64,000 bases of DNA from Tribonema minus (Eukaryota > Sar > Xanthophyceae > Tribonematales > Tribonemataceae). Made by a program: the position numbers and the translations under genes. The DNA lies in the NCBI GenBank assembly GCA_017506865.1, contig JAFCMP010000083.1, positions 1 to 64,000 on the forward strand. The letters are read 5' to 3'. Positions 22,394-33,381 of the stretch are shown here, piece by piece. The notes under the pieces were generated by a model. It was not told the origin of the DNA. It saw only the letters and a list, made by a program, of their open reading frames with translations, and did no database searches. Numbering within the stretch: the first letter of the stretch is position 1; the number at the start of each line of letters is the position of its first letter.

Positions 22394-25300
22394 ATGACCA
22401 TGGACGTCCAGATCAGGGAGGTGAAGAAGGCCCTGGACCTGGTGTACAACGGCAGTGGCGCCGACCATCGCAAGGCAGACAAGTGGCTGCAGCAGTTCCA
22501 GCAGACGGCGGAGGCCTGGCAGGTGGCGGATTCTCTGCTCATGATGCCGGATGCGGAGCTCCAGGTCACCTTCTTCGGTGCCATGACGATCCATTCCAAG
22601 ATCCGCTTCGACTTCCACGAACTGCCATCAGCGACCCTCCCGTCCCTCAAATCCTCCCTGACCGCCCACCTCACGCGCTGGGCCACGGCCAAGGACCTGA
22701 GGCCTGCCGTTGTCACCAGGCTCTGCCTGGCCCTGGCCGCCCTGGCGGTGCAGACCAACTGGACGGGAGCCGTGCAGGAGCTCAGCTCCGCCATCATGCA
22801 GTCGGCGCCGCGGGACCAGCAGGGGCGGGCGGCGCGCGTCGTGCTGGAGCTCATGAAGGTGCTGCCGGAGGAGTGCTGCAACAAGAACGTGGCGGTGGCG
22901 GACGACCTGCGTGAGGCCTTCAGGCAGCACCTCGATGCCAGCGCGCCGCTGCTGCTGGGGTTCCTGAGCGAGGTGGCGGCGGGGCCCCTGGGCCAGGACG
23001 TCATGGTGCAGGAGACGATATTCCAGTGCCTGCAGAGCTGGGTGCGCTACACAAGCATACCGCCGGCGGACCTGGCGGCGCACCCGCTGTTCCCCGCGGC
23101 ATTCGACGCGCTGCGCACGCCAGACCTGTTTGAGGCGGCAGCGGACTTGTTAGTGCAGGTGAGCGGAAGTCAGTTGATTGTCGTGATCGTATGGAGAAAG
23201 TGTAGACAGCTGTGGCCAATCCTGAGAGCCTGAAGCTGTTTGGAAGCTCTCAGGTAACATCAACTGTCAGTCATGGCACCGGCAGTGACCATGACGTTGG
23301 CTGTGAAGGATGATGCCGAGTAGCCATTGCTGTGACTATCTTCAAAGGACCAACCCATTCAGCAGCTGTTGTGACTGAGTCATCTCACTCCTATCTTGAG
23401 ACGAGGTATGGGGTTTGGGTTAGGGTGAGGCGCGCTGTCATGCAGCTCTGACAGGCAAGCTGCGGCCATGTTGGTGAGCAGGCCTGACTAAGTGCTTCCA
23501 GCTGCGCAGTTGCGCAACTGCTGAGTCTGTGCACTTGACCTTGACTGAATGAGACCGAATTACACTGCACAACGATGCAGCACATCAGCTAACAAGCATG
23601 CACCACAATCACAAGTAGAAGTATGGGCTTGTTCAGCGTCGGAGTCAACAGTGCTCATCCAGAGGACTCGCTGAGTTGAAGGCAATACGCCAACCGCACC
23701 GTGATGCAGTGCTGGCTGCGTTGCGCGTGTTGCCAATCACCTTGCTGCAGCAAACGTTATCGCTGCACCACTTCGCTGTGTCACTGCATCATCACAAGCG
23801 CCGCTCACGTGCGCGCCCCGCAGGTGCTGCGCACGTACTGCCACCCCGAGGACTCCATGCCCATCGTCAAGATCATGGTGCCGCGGGCCATGGCGCTGGA
23901 CGCGGCGTACGCCGCGAGCGTGGCGGAGGAGGACGAGGACACGGCGCGGGGGCTCTGCCGCTTGTTTACGGAGATGGGGGAGAGCTATCTGGAGATGCTG
24001 CTGTGGGGCGAGGTGAGCGGGGGGGTGGCAAAACGCGCTGCTGCAGCAAGTAGCGCAGGCTCGGATATGCCAGTTTTCTGAAGCACGAAGCGAGGGCCGA
24101 ACAGTGCCGCTCGCGTGTGTGGCCGCCGTACTGATGGCGAACCTTGCGGGCATCGGTCGCGCTGCTTCGAACGGCTGCAAGACAAGCTATGCTCCGACAG
24201 TCAACTGCTGGGGGACTGCGCCGACACAGCGGAGAAATGCGATCGCCCACTACACTGTCGGCAGTGCCGCGGGGGCTCCGCCGCGCGTAGCTGGCGCACG
24301 CGCCCGCCACCGCGCATGACGTACCGGACGCTGTGTGTATACATAGAGGCTGCCGGTATGCTGATGGCAAGCACAACTTGTGCACAACGGGCTTGACCTG
24401 TACACCCTCAGCCCATACATGCTGTACCGAATCTGTTTCAGAGTACTTGCTTCAGACTCAAGCAAAGTTCAGCACCACCCATCGCTCACGCATTGCGCCA
24501 CTTAGCACAGAACCCTTAACCGGACACTTCACAGCAGGTAACCCAATGATTCTCGTTCAACGTCGCGTCACGCTGCTGCCGCCGTCGCCGCCGCCCCGCA
24601 GGAGCTCGGCCAGCTGTCGCTCGTGCGCATGCTGCTCGCGTGCACGGCGCACCCGACGCCGGAGATCGCGGCGATACCGCTGCAGTTCTGGTTCCCGTTC
24701 TGCGAGGCGCTGGGGGAGCTGCAGCCGCAGGAGCTGCGCGCGCACAAGCTCGCCGTGTTCGGGCCGACCTTGGACGAGCTGGTCATGGTGTTGGTGCGGC
24801 TCATGCGGTTCCCCGAGGACCTGGACCAGCGCACGGAGGATCAGGTAGGGGGCGGGAGGGGGAGTGTGCCCGCTCTCGCATGGTTGAAGTTAGGGGTGCT
24901 GCGTGCGTGTGTAGTTGAAGTGTCGGAGGGGAGCTGGCTTTGACGCCGCCGTGCTGTGAGGGGGGCGTAAGGGGGGGTGGGGGGGGGGGGTGGAGGTGTG
25001 CACGGACGTGGCGGCAGTGCTCATGCTGACCACGGATTGGTACTGAGTGGTGCTGGTGCGGCTGCGAACGTCCCGGAGGACGTAGATCAGCACGGAGGAG
25101 ACAGGGTACGTACACATGCCGCCAAAGCGCAACGCGGCTGCTGCTTCTCACCGCGCAGCTGACGCTGCCGTTTCCAAAACGCGCTGCCCGGAGCCGACCG
25201 CTGATGCGCTCTAGTACGGCTGGCGGCGGCGGCGGCAATGAGGATAGTGCAGCGCCTGTGGGCAAAGTGATGCGCCAGAAGCAAGAGCTGCTTCAGCAAA

Positions 25301-28300
25301 AGCCTCAGCGGCAACAGGAGGCGCAGCGGCAGCAGACGCGGCACTATCAGCAGCAGCGCTCAGCAGCAGCAGGTCGCGCTGCTGCCGCCCAATCACCTGC
25401 CCGCGGCGTCTTGACCACAGCCCCCTTGTAGCTCCCGCAAGTCTTACCAGCGCGCTGCGGCGGTGCGCGTTGTCCAAATGAGGAGCGTCGCGTGCATGGC
25501 GAGCAGGGGCTGACTTGTCTGCATGTGCATGTGGTGCGCGCTTGCTGTACGAAGGCAGTGCTCAGAGCAGGCAGGTGAGCATGTGACTGTAAGCCAGGGT
25601 GGCGTCCGTCGTGGTGTTGGCCATGCCCTTGGCAGCCGACTCGGTCCAGACTTCGCAGGGAAGGGTTTAAATTAGAGTCAGGCCAGGCGCTGCCGCTGCC
25701 GTGCTTGCGGCCAACAATATTGAAGAAATTGAAGTCTGCAATCCAATTAAACAAAGCAGCGCTCAGGTACGTTTACAACTTCAACTTCAGTTGCCGCCAT
25801 GAGGTCACCGTGGTGCTCAGCGGTGTCTGCAGTATCAACGAGAGCTGCCAGTGCTATCACGCCCCTGCCAGGTCTGCAATTGTGCGCGCTCGGTGCGCGC
25901 TCAGCGCCCGCACGCGTGCACTGCGCGAGCGTGCCCGCACAATGTGGCGCGCCAGACCGGTGCAGGCACAGCACTGCGCGCCAGAAACAGCACGCAGAGC
26001 CGAACACGCACATTACGCGCTTCACACGCGCGATGCGCACGCACGCATCACGACGCTACGCCACCTGCCTGGGCCCTGCGGAACCGCGCCGCGTCGATGA
26101 TGCTCAACATGCGCACCTCCCCCCCCCCCCCCCCCGCCCACGAAAAACCCCACGACGAACGACCCCCCACAGGTCAGCGACATCAAGCAACACCGCTACG
26201 ACGTTGCGGACGTCCTGCGCGACTGCTGCCAGGTCCTCGGCGCCGTGCACTGCCTCGGGCGCGCGGTGGCGGCGCTCGAGGGCGAGCTCGCGGCGCTGCG
26301 CGCGGCGCCCGGCGGCGCGGAGGCGTGGCACATGGCGGAGGCGTGCCTGTTCGCGGCGCGCTCCGTCGCGCAGGGCGTGCCGTCGCACGACGAGGACGCG
26401 GTGCCGCGCCTGCTCGCGGCGCTGCCGCGGCTGCCGCCGTCGTCGCCGCACCTGCGCTACACGGCGAACCTCGTGGTTGGCCGCTACAGGTGCGAATGCA
26501 GGGCAATGTATTGAATTGTACTTAAAGTTCTTGCAGTTGTGCTGTGAGGGGCCGTGCTGCGACGCCATGAGGTTCCTGTGCCGCAGCTGCTTGCGACGCC
26601 GCCGCCGCTGTCGCCGCACCTGCGCTATACGGCGAACGTCGTGGTCGGCCGCTACAGGTGCGCGCGCGGGGGGGGGAGTGATGTATCCACTCAAGTTCTT
26701 GAGGTTGTTCTGTGCGGGGCCGCGTTGTAACGCTGTGAGGACCCTGTGCCGCGGCTGCTGGCGACACTGCCGCCGTCGTCGCCGCACCTGCGCTACACGG
26801 CGAACCTCGTGGTGGGCCGCTACAGGTGCGTGCACACGGAGGGGGGGGTGGGGTGGGGGGGGGGGGGGTGCATCCTTGAGTTCTTGAAGTTGTACTGTGC
26901 GGGGCTATGCTGGATCCTGTGCCGCAGCTGCTCGCAACGCTGCCGCCGCCACCGCCGCACCTGCGCTACACGGCGAACCTTGTGGTCGGCCGCTACAGGT
27001 GCGTGCACACGAGGAGGGGGGTGGGGAGGGGGGGGGGGGGGGGGGATGTATCCTCGAGTTCTTGAAGTTGTACTGTGCAGGGCTGTGCTGGATCCTGTGC
27101 CGCAGCTGCTCGCAACGCTGCCGACGCCGTCGCCGCACCTGCGCTACAGGTGCGCGCGCGGGGAGGGGTGTTGTATCTTCAAGTTCTTGATGTTCTACTG
27201 TGAGGGCCTGCGCTGTAACGCCACGAGCATCCTGTGCCGCAGCTGCTAGCGATGCTGCCGTCGCCGTCGCCGCAATTGCGCTACATGGCGAACCGCGTGG
27301 TCGGCCGCTACAGATGCGTGCGCAGGGCAATGATCTTCAAGTGTTTGATGTTGTTCTGTGAGTGTGTGCTGTAACGCCACAAGGATCCTGTGCCGCGGCT
27401 GCTCGCGGCGCTGCCGCAGCTGCCGCTTTGGTCGACGTACCTGCGCTACACAGCGAACCTCGTGGTCGGCCGTTACAGGTGCACTTCCGGTAGAGCACCG
27501 TACCGGAGTGCGTGAAGCACGGTGTGTAGTGGTGCAACGCAGGAACGAGCTGTTGCGCGAGACGGGTGCTGTGCTGCGGCTGCGTGCATCGCTGGCGCTG
27601 CCGGTGCTGCGGTCGGCGCCACACCTGTGCTGCACGGTCAACCTTCTCCTTCGGCCTGATGTTTGCACGGATCTGTGGCGAGGGCGCACTACTTCCAGGT
27701 CCTTCAACTTGCAACGGGAGCTCCGCCCTCATCACTCATACTCACCATCAGCACGCCCCCCACCCCCCCTCAACGTGCCGCCCCCTCTCGCAGTCGGTGG
27801 CTCAAACATCACCCCGACACGCTGGGGCCCATGTTCAACTATCTGATGGGGGGGTTCCAGACGCGCGACTGCGCCGCCGCGGCGGCGACGGCGATAAAGC
27901 AAGTCTGTCACAACTGCGCGGCGCTCATGGGGGAGCCCGCGCTGGCCCTGTACGACCACTTGCAGGCCGCCAAGGCAAACATACAGGTGAGTGAGTCAGT
28001 GAGTGAGTGAGTCTGTTACAATTGCGCGGCGTTCATGGGCGAGCCCGCGCTGGCCCTGGAAGACCACTTGCAGGCCGCCAAGGCAAATATACAGGTGAGT
28101 GGGTGAGTGAGTGAGTGAGTGAGTCTGTCACAACTGCACGGCGCTCATGGGTAAGCCCGCGCTCGCCCTGTATGACCACTTGCAGGCCGCCAAGGCAATT
28201 ATACAGGTGAGTGAGTCAGTGAGTGAGTGAGTCTTGGGAGTGAGTGGGGCAGCAAGCATTGCTGGTGTGTCCGGCACCATGGCCCTGTGAGACCACCTGC

Positions 28301-31135
28301 AGGCCGCCAGGGCCAACATACAGGTGAGCGAGTGAGTGAGTGAGTCTGGGGTTTGAGTAGTGCAGCAAGCGTTGCTGGCGTGTCCGGCAGCAGGCATCGG
28401 TCACGCATGGGTGCTTGTCTTCACATGTGTGACGCAGCACTGCGCCGCTCGTGGTGGGGAGTCTCAGCTCGTCAGTGCGCTCCCGCTTGTAGTTGAGGCG
28501 ACAAAGGCAAGATGTATCGCCGCTATGTGTCTCAAGTCGCTTGATTTTAAGAGGCGGTTCCAGCTGCCACCCCCCCCTTACCCCCCCCCCCTCATCCCAC
28601 TCTGTCCCCCTCGCCCCCCCCCCCCCCCCCCCCCCGCGCAGTTCCACGACGAGATAGAGATACTGGAGGGCCTGTGCCACGTCGCGAGCGCGCTGCCGCT
28701 GCAGACGGCGCTCCCCGCGCTGCACCGCATGGCGGCGCCCATCGCGGCGGGGCTCTCGGCGCCGCCGTCGCTGCGCGGCGCGCTGCAGGACCTCGACCGC
28801 CTCTGCGTCCTCCTCGAGCACGCGGCGCCGGCGCTCGGCGCGCACGACGCGCACCCCGCCGTGGCGCTGCTCAGCGGCGTCTGGGCGGCGCTCGACGCGC
28901 TGCCGTCGCGCTGGCCCGAGAGCGCCGCCCTTGCCGAGAAGCTGTGCCGCTGCCACAAGCACGCGGTGCGCGCGGCGGGCGCGGCGCGCGCGGAGCCGCT
29001 GCTGGCGCCGCTGGCGGCGCGCGTCGCGCGCGCGTTCGCCGCGCCGCCGCACCACTCGCCGTACCTGTACTGCGCGAGCGTGTGCGTGGGGGTGTTCGGG
29101 GGGGACGCGCGCCTCGCGCCGGCGCTGGGCGGCGTGCTGGTCGAGATGAGCGGCGCGGTGTTTGCGATGATGGCGGGGGGCTTGCCGCAGGTGCGTGCGA
29201 ACACGCGTGCGCGCACCGTGCGTTGAGTATGGAGGAGCAGGTCTGCTGCGCCGCCTGATGCGGCCGTTCTCCAATGCATTGAGTATGGAGCGGAAAGTCT
29301 GTGCTGCTGCCTGTTGCTGCCGTTGCGAGCTGCTGGCGGCAAGGCCTGATGTCATCATCGCATCGTCACTGCGATGACGGCTGGGCGCAGTTGCAGCAGC
29401 AGTCGCTCTCCGCCGTCGCTTGTGTGCGCGCCGCAGTGGCCGATCGGCAGTACCTCCGTCAAATCGCTGCCTCAGTGACAATGACTTGCACGCCTCCTGA
29501 CCCCCCCCCCCCCCCCCCCGCCTCCCCCTCACCGCTGCAGTTAGTCGCAAATCCCGACGTCGTAGAAGAGTATTACTACCTGCTGGCGCGCTTCGTGCAG
29601 CACTGCCCGCGGCCGCTGCTGGAGGCGCTGCTGCTGCCCGACGCCATGCGGCTGGCGCAGCTCGGGCTGCAGCTGCAGCACCGCGAGGCGCACTCCGGGG
29701 TGATGCACTTCTTGGGGGAGGTGAGGGCGCACACGGACAATGATTATGTTGCATGTCACTTCGCGGTTTCGTGTTACAGCACACTTTTGAAGCTCTTTGT
29801 GCCTGATGATGTTGAAGACGGGCACGCTCAGCCTTTGCCCAAGGATGTTGCGCCGATTCTTCAAGCCTTTGTCGTCCCCAGAGCAGTTTTGGTGTGTTTG
29901 ATTGGAGTTAGGGCTAGGGTCAGGGCTGGGCAGGTCCCACCTGCCAGCCTTTGCAGTGCCCATTTAAGCACGCTTCATTGAAGCGCATCCAAAAGTTTAT
30001 GTGGGCGCACGCGGCTCCTGCACTGCCGTCTGCTGCCGCCACACACGCATCCCCTCGCGCATCAGTCGTCGACGCGCCGCGCATGAACCCGCTTCACCTT
30101 CCCCCTGCTGCCGTTGCGCCGCGCCGCTGCGCAGTTCGTCGACCTCGGCACCAAGGGCCGCGACGCGGAGCAGTACCGGCCCGCCGTCGCCGCCGTCATG
30201 GGCGCGCACGGCGAGCCCATCATACGCGTCCTGCTTGAGCGCATCATCTCGCGCGACGCGCCCGCGTACGCGTCCGATGACGGCAACGGCGGCGGCGGCA
30301 GCGGCGGAGGGGGCGGAGGCAGCGCGGCCGGCAACGGCGGCGGTGGCGGTGGCGGCGGCAGCAGCGCCGACGAGCGGGGGGTGGGGGGGAAGAGCGTGGT
30401 GACGCTGCTGTGGCGGCTGCGGCGGCTTAACGTGCAGTGGCTGCGGCAGTGGCTGGAGGGCGCGGTGGCGACGGCACCGCCGGCGGCGGCGCCGCAGGTA
30501 TGCTCGCTGCTGCGCGCCCGTATTGAAATACATGCTAGCCTGCCAGTTACTTGGTACTCTGCTGCAGCCGTGTGCCAATCCTTGCTGGTCGGTGCCATGC
30601 AAGCAGTGCTGCACACGCTGCTGCCTCTCCCAGACTCTTTGCACGAACTTCACACTCTGTAAGGCCTGTGCCCCGTTTGTTCATGAAGAACCAACTGCTG
30701 CAAAGCACGTGTTGAGCCAATGTGGTCTGGTCAGCAGTGCCAGATCTCTTACATTCGCCTGTCATCATGGTCGTCATACTTCACGGACACGGTACGCAGC
30801 GCTGGTACATGAAACGCACCCAGCATCAGCGATGCTCATGAGCCTGACTGCCGTGGCGTGGTGCTCTGAACTTTGCAAATGCCAAGCGACCTCCGCGCAT
30901 GTCCCAGCTACTGCAACGCCGCGCCGACGCGATCGCCACGTTTCAAAGCAATGCCCTTCATCACGCTGCTCTCGCCGCGCCGCTGTGCGCTCCGCTGCTG
31001 CTGCTGCTGCTGCTGCAGGGGGCGGCGCTGGTGGATGCGGCGTGCGCGGAGGGCGCCACGCGCGACAGCCTCAGCGACGTGATGCGGCGCTTCGAGCGCA
31101 GCTGCGCGTTGCATGCGCGGCGCGGCGCGAGATGA
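22394..31135 (+). CDS. TNPO3: Transportin-3 / transportin-SR (importin-beta family importer of SR proteins)
   Basis: A nuclear import receptor that carries phosphorylated RS-domain splicing factors into the nucleus (yeast Mtr10, plant MOS14). Nine exons: 22394-23158, 23824-24012, 24602-24844, 26173-26489, 27794-27986, 28642-29190, 29541-29720, 30135-30497 and 31019-31135, all in matching phase, giving 971 residues against about 920 in animals. The start GCCACCATGACC is strong. Family features: N-terminal A-D-K-W-L-Q-Q-F-Q, the G-A-M-T-I-H-S-K-I-R-F-D-F helix, L-A-L-A-A-L-A-V-Q-T-N-W, P-L-Q-F-W-F-P-F-C-E at about 340, and A-A-A-T-A-I-K-Q-V-C-H-N-C. The rest is HEAT-repeat helical. An expanded Gly-rich loop lies in exon 8 (about 30275-30390). 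Introns 3, 4 and 5 hold exon-edge arrays, and several acceptors follow poly-C runs. Exon 4 leaves phase 2 and is completed in exon 5 (Tyr-Ser-Arg-Trp-Leu). Confidence 0.95.
25040..25110 (+). repeat. Degraded copy of the TNPO3 exon 3 end plus donor
   Basis: GTGGTGCTGGTGCGGCT, then CGGAGGACGTAGATCAGC, then ACGGAGGAGACAGGGTACGT resembles the exon-3 end at 24780-24850, with a donor-like end. It sits inside intron 3, about 200 bases past the real donor. Confidence 0.65.
26520..27660 (+). repeat. Exon-edge array: six or seven copies of the TNPO3 exon 4 end plus intron start
   Basis: The last ~80 bases of exon 4 and the first ~90 of intron 4 recur with tails ending at about 26659, 26826, 27000, 27149 (with an internal deletion), 27315 and 27480, plus a divergent one around 27590-27650. 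Each keeps C-G-C-TACAG|GTGCG or a close variant. The spacers share TTCTTGAAGTTGTACTGTG. Four copies have GTGCCGCAGCTGCT where the exon has GTGCCGCGCCTGCT, so they have gained an acceptor-like CAG and resemble 71-base pseudo-exons. Confidence 0.92.
27900..28335 (+). repeat. Exon-edge array: copies of the TNPO3 exon 5 end plus donor
   Basis: Units of about 110 bases. The real exon end (27900-27986) is followed by copies at about 28010-28094 and 28121-28206, which differ at few positions, and a shorter, more decayed one at about 28276-28322. Every copy ends ATACAG|GTGAG and is followed by a (GTGA)n run, which may have primed the duplications. Confidence 0.93.
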
Positions 31136-33381
31136 GGCAGCGGCGGCGGCGGCGGCGCGGTGTGTTGTGTGTGTTATTACGGGGGTTTGCAGCTCACCAG
31201 TATGGGCACAACCCCCCATGTGTTCCTCTCCCGGGGGGGAGGGGCTGTACATTTCGGGGGAGGGGGCGCGCACGGCGCGGCGAAACGGCGCAGGCGCCAG
31301 CAGCACAGATCACAGATGCATACAATCACAGGCTTCAAGGTTCAGTTATGCCTGGCGTGAGGCTTCATTTGGGTCGCTCCTCCTGTCTTCTTCGTACACT
31401 AGTGCATGATTACTACTGCATACCTGTTTCAAGATGCGTCGACAAGGTTTGAGAACGCCGTTTGCAACCGATGACGCACATGTTGGCGTCTACTGCTCCT
31501 TCGAAGCACATGCTCACATCATGTTTGTGCTATGAATCGTGTCCATGCTTCGTGCAATGTGAAGTGCAGAAGGACGGATCGTGATCGTTGAACAAACTGC
31601 GACTGTACAAGCTTGATCATGGTGATTCTCAGGAGCTCTTCTGCATTCTTCAAGTGTGAGTTGATGACACGATGAGATTCAGTAAAAGCTGTATGGTGAC
31701 GCACTACCATCAACACCCGATGCAGGCGCTTTCAACGCCACGAGTCAGGATGTCTGACATAATGAGAGCTGTGGCACACAGCATCAGACCTGCGCGCCCA
31801 GAGTCTCCGGAAACTCCGCAAATGGCAGGCAGGAAAATTTGGCCTACCAGCTCCTTTGACAAACTTCAGCTCAAAACTCCAAGCCGAAGAAATCAGATCA
31901 AAGCCTGCGTAGGTCAGTTTCGGCTCCGATGCGATGCTTGCAGTGCCGTGAACCGCCATGTGATGATCGCAGTGCATGTGTGCGTGCATGCACATGTACC
32001 AACTGCCACTTTCGCCAACTGCCATTTCGTCCCCCCCTTGCGGGCCTCCCCTTGCTAAGAATATGCATTTCAAATACATCAGGCTTCAACCTGATCAGTC
32101 CATTGCATGGACAAACAGCTGTGACTCGAACAATATTGCATATGCCTCCTGTAGTCGAGCGTAAACTGGAGTCGAGCGTAAACCGCCTACTTTAGTTATC
32201 ATGTTGGTGCCATACTCACTGTGTTATAGGTGACCACTGGCACGCCGGCCACCATGGTGCACACCAATGACTGAGGCATGCCACACGGCGTTCGACCTGG
32301 CAGCCATTACAACATGCAGAAGATGAAACGAAAAGATGTTGGGGTTTCAACGAAAGCTACAGTAACTACGGCGCATGACTCCATGCAAGTGAAATTGTGT
32401 ATGTGAAATGGTATTTCGTCAAGAAATGCGCAACTCAAGACAACTCTCTGTGCGCACCATTGCAGGCAAAGTAGATGCAGCACTTTTTGCAGCAAGAGCT
32501 GATGCAAAATGTTCCCAGTTCTCACATTGATGCAGTGCACTGCGGCGTTCAGTCACTGTGGCAGCAGTGGCTTTGGATGCGGCTGATATATGCACGACGC
32601 TTTTTTCCCAGCCAGCTCAGACCACTCGCCTCTTGCCGCCCCTGCTAATCCACCAACAGACAAGTGCATTCTTACCCCCTCATGTTCACGTTTATAAAGG
32701 CACGCACGTGCTCATAAATGCGGAACACATGTAGCACCTGTGACACCAACGCATCCGAATGGAGTTTGCATGCAAGTAGCAAGCATTTCAGCCACAGGCT
32801 GCACAGCAATGCATGTGAACTGCCAAGCACGAAATGGGCAATCATGCACAAGGCCGTCGGCCGGCGCTCATTGATGCCAGCGTGGCTGCTGGACCCCTGA
32901 GGCTGAGACAACCACGCTTACAAAATGGATGATCGATGGAATCTGCACCTGACCCTTGGAATCTGCACCTGACCCTTCTCACACAGCACCAGGCAAAAGC
33001 GCCAATGCGGTCGTCCACATGAGTCACACAAAGAGCATTTAAAAACAAAAGGGACGAACTTCCTGTGGGTATAACCAGTATTTTGTGACCAAATGGCCGT
33101 GGGGTGCAAGTCAGGACGAGTGCCACTGTGACGCACTGCCTGAGCACTGTCGCATGGTCTGTAAGGTTTTTTTTGCAAAGGTGTCCATCAGGGTTCAACG
33201 CATACCTTTTGTGTCATGCATTGGCACCGTGCAAACAGGCACCCACTGGCACTTCAAAAAAGTTTTTGAGAATCCAGCGCCCAGTCTGAGTGGTGCACCC
33301 TACTGTGGTGGTGACACGAAGAGTTCTGCAAAGCGTGCTCTCGGTACAGTACAGCGTTGTTGCCAATTTGGGTCGGATTGC
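31136..33381. other. Spacer, no gene recognised
   Basis: This is the start of a stretch that looks less GC-rich than the flanking genes. I see no frame with family resemblance. Words of the TTGAAGTT type are present but no ordered array. Confidence 0.4.

Noticed and set aside
26104-26835. 243-residue minus frame across TNPO3 exon 4 and its copies
   Set aside because: Repetitive antisense shadow of the exon-edge array.
26520-28335. Arrays resembling a CRISPR
   Set aside because: Units are over 100 bases, diverge continuously, have no constant repeat with unique spacers, and the host is eukaryotic.
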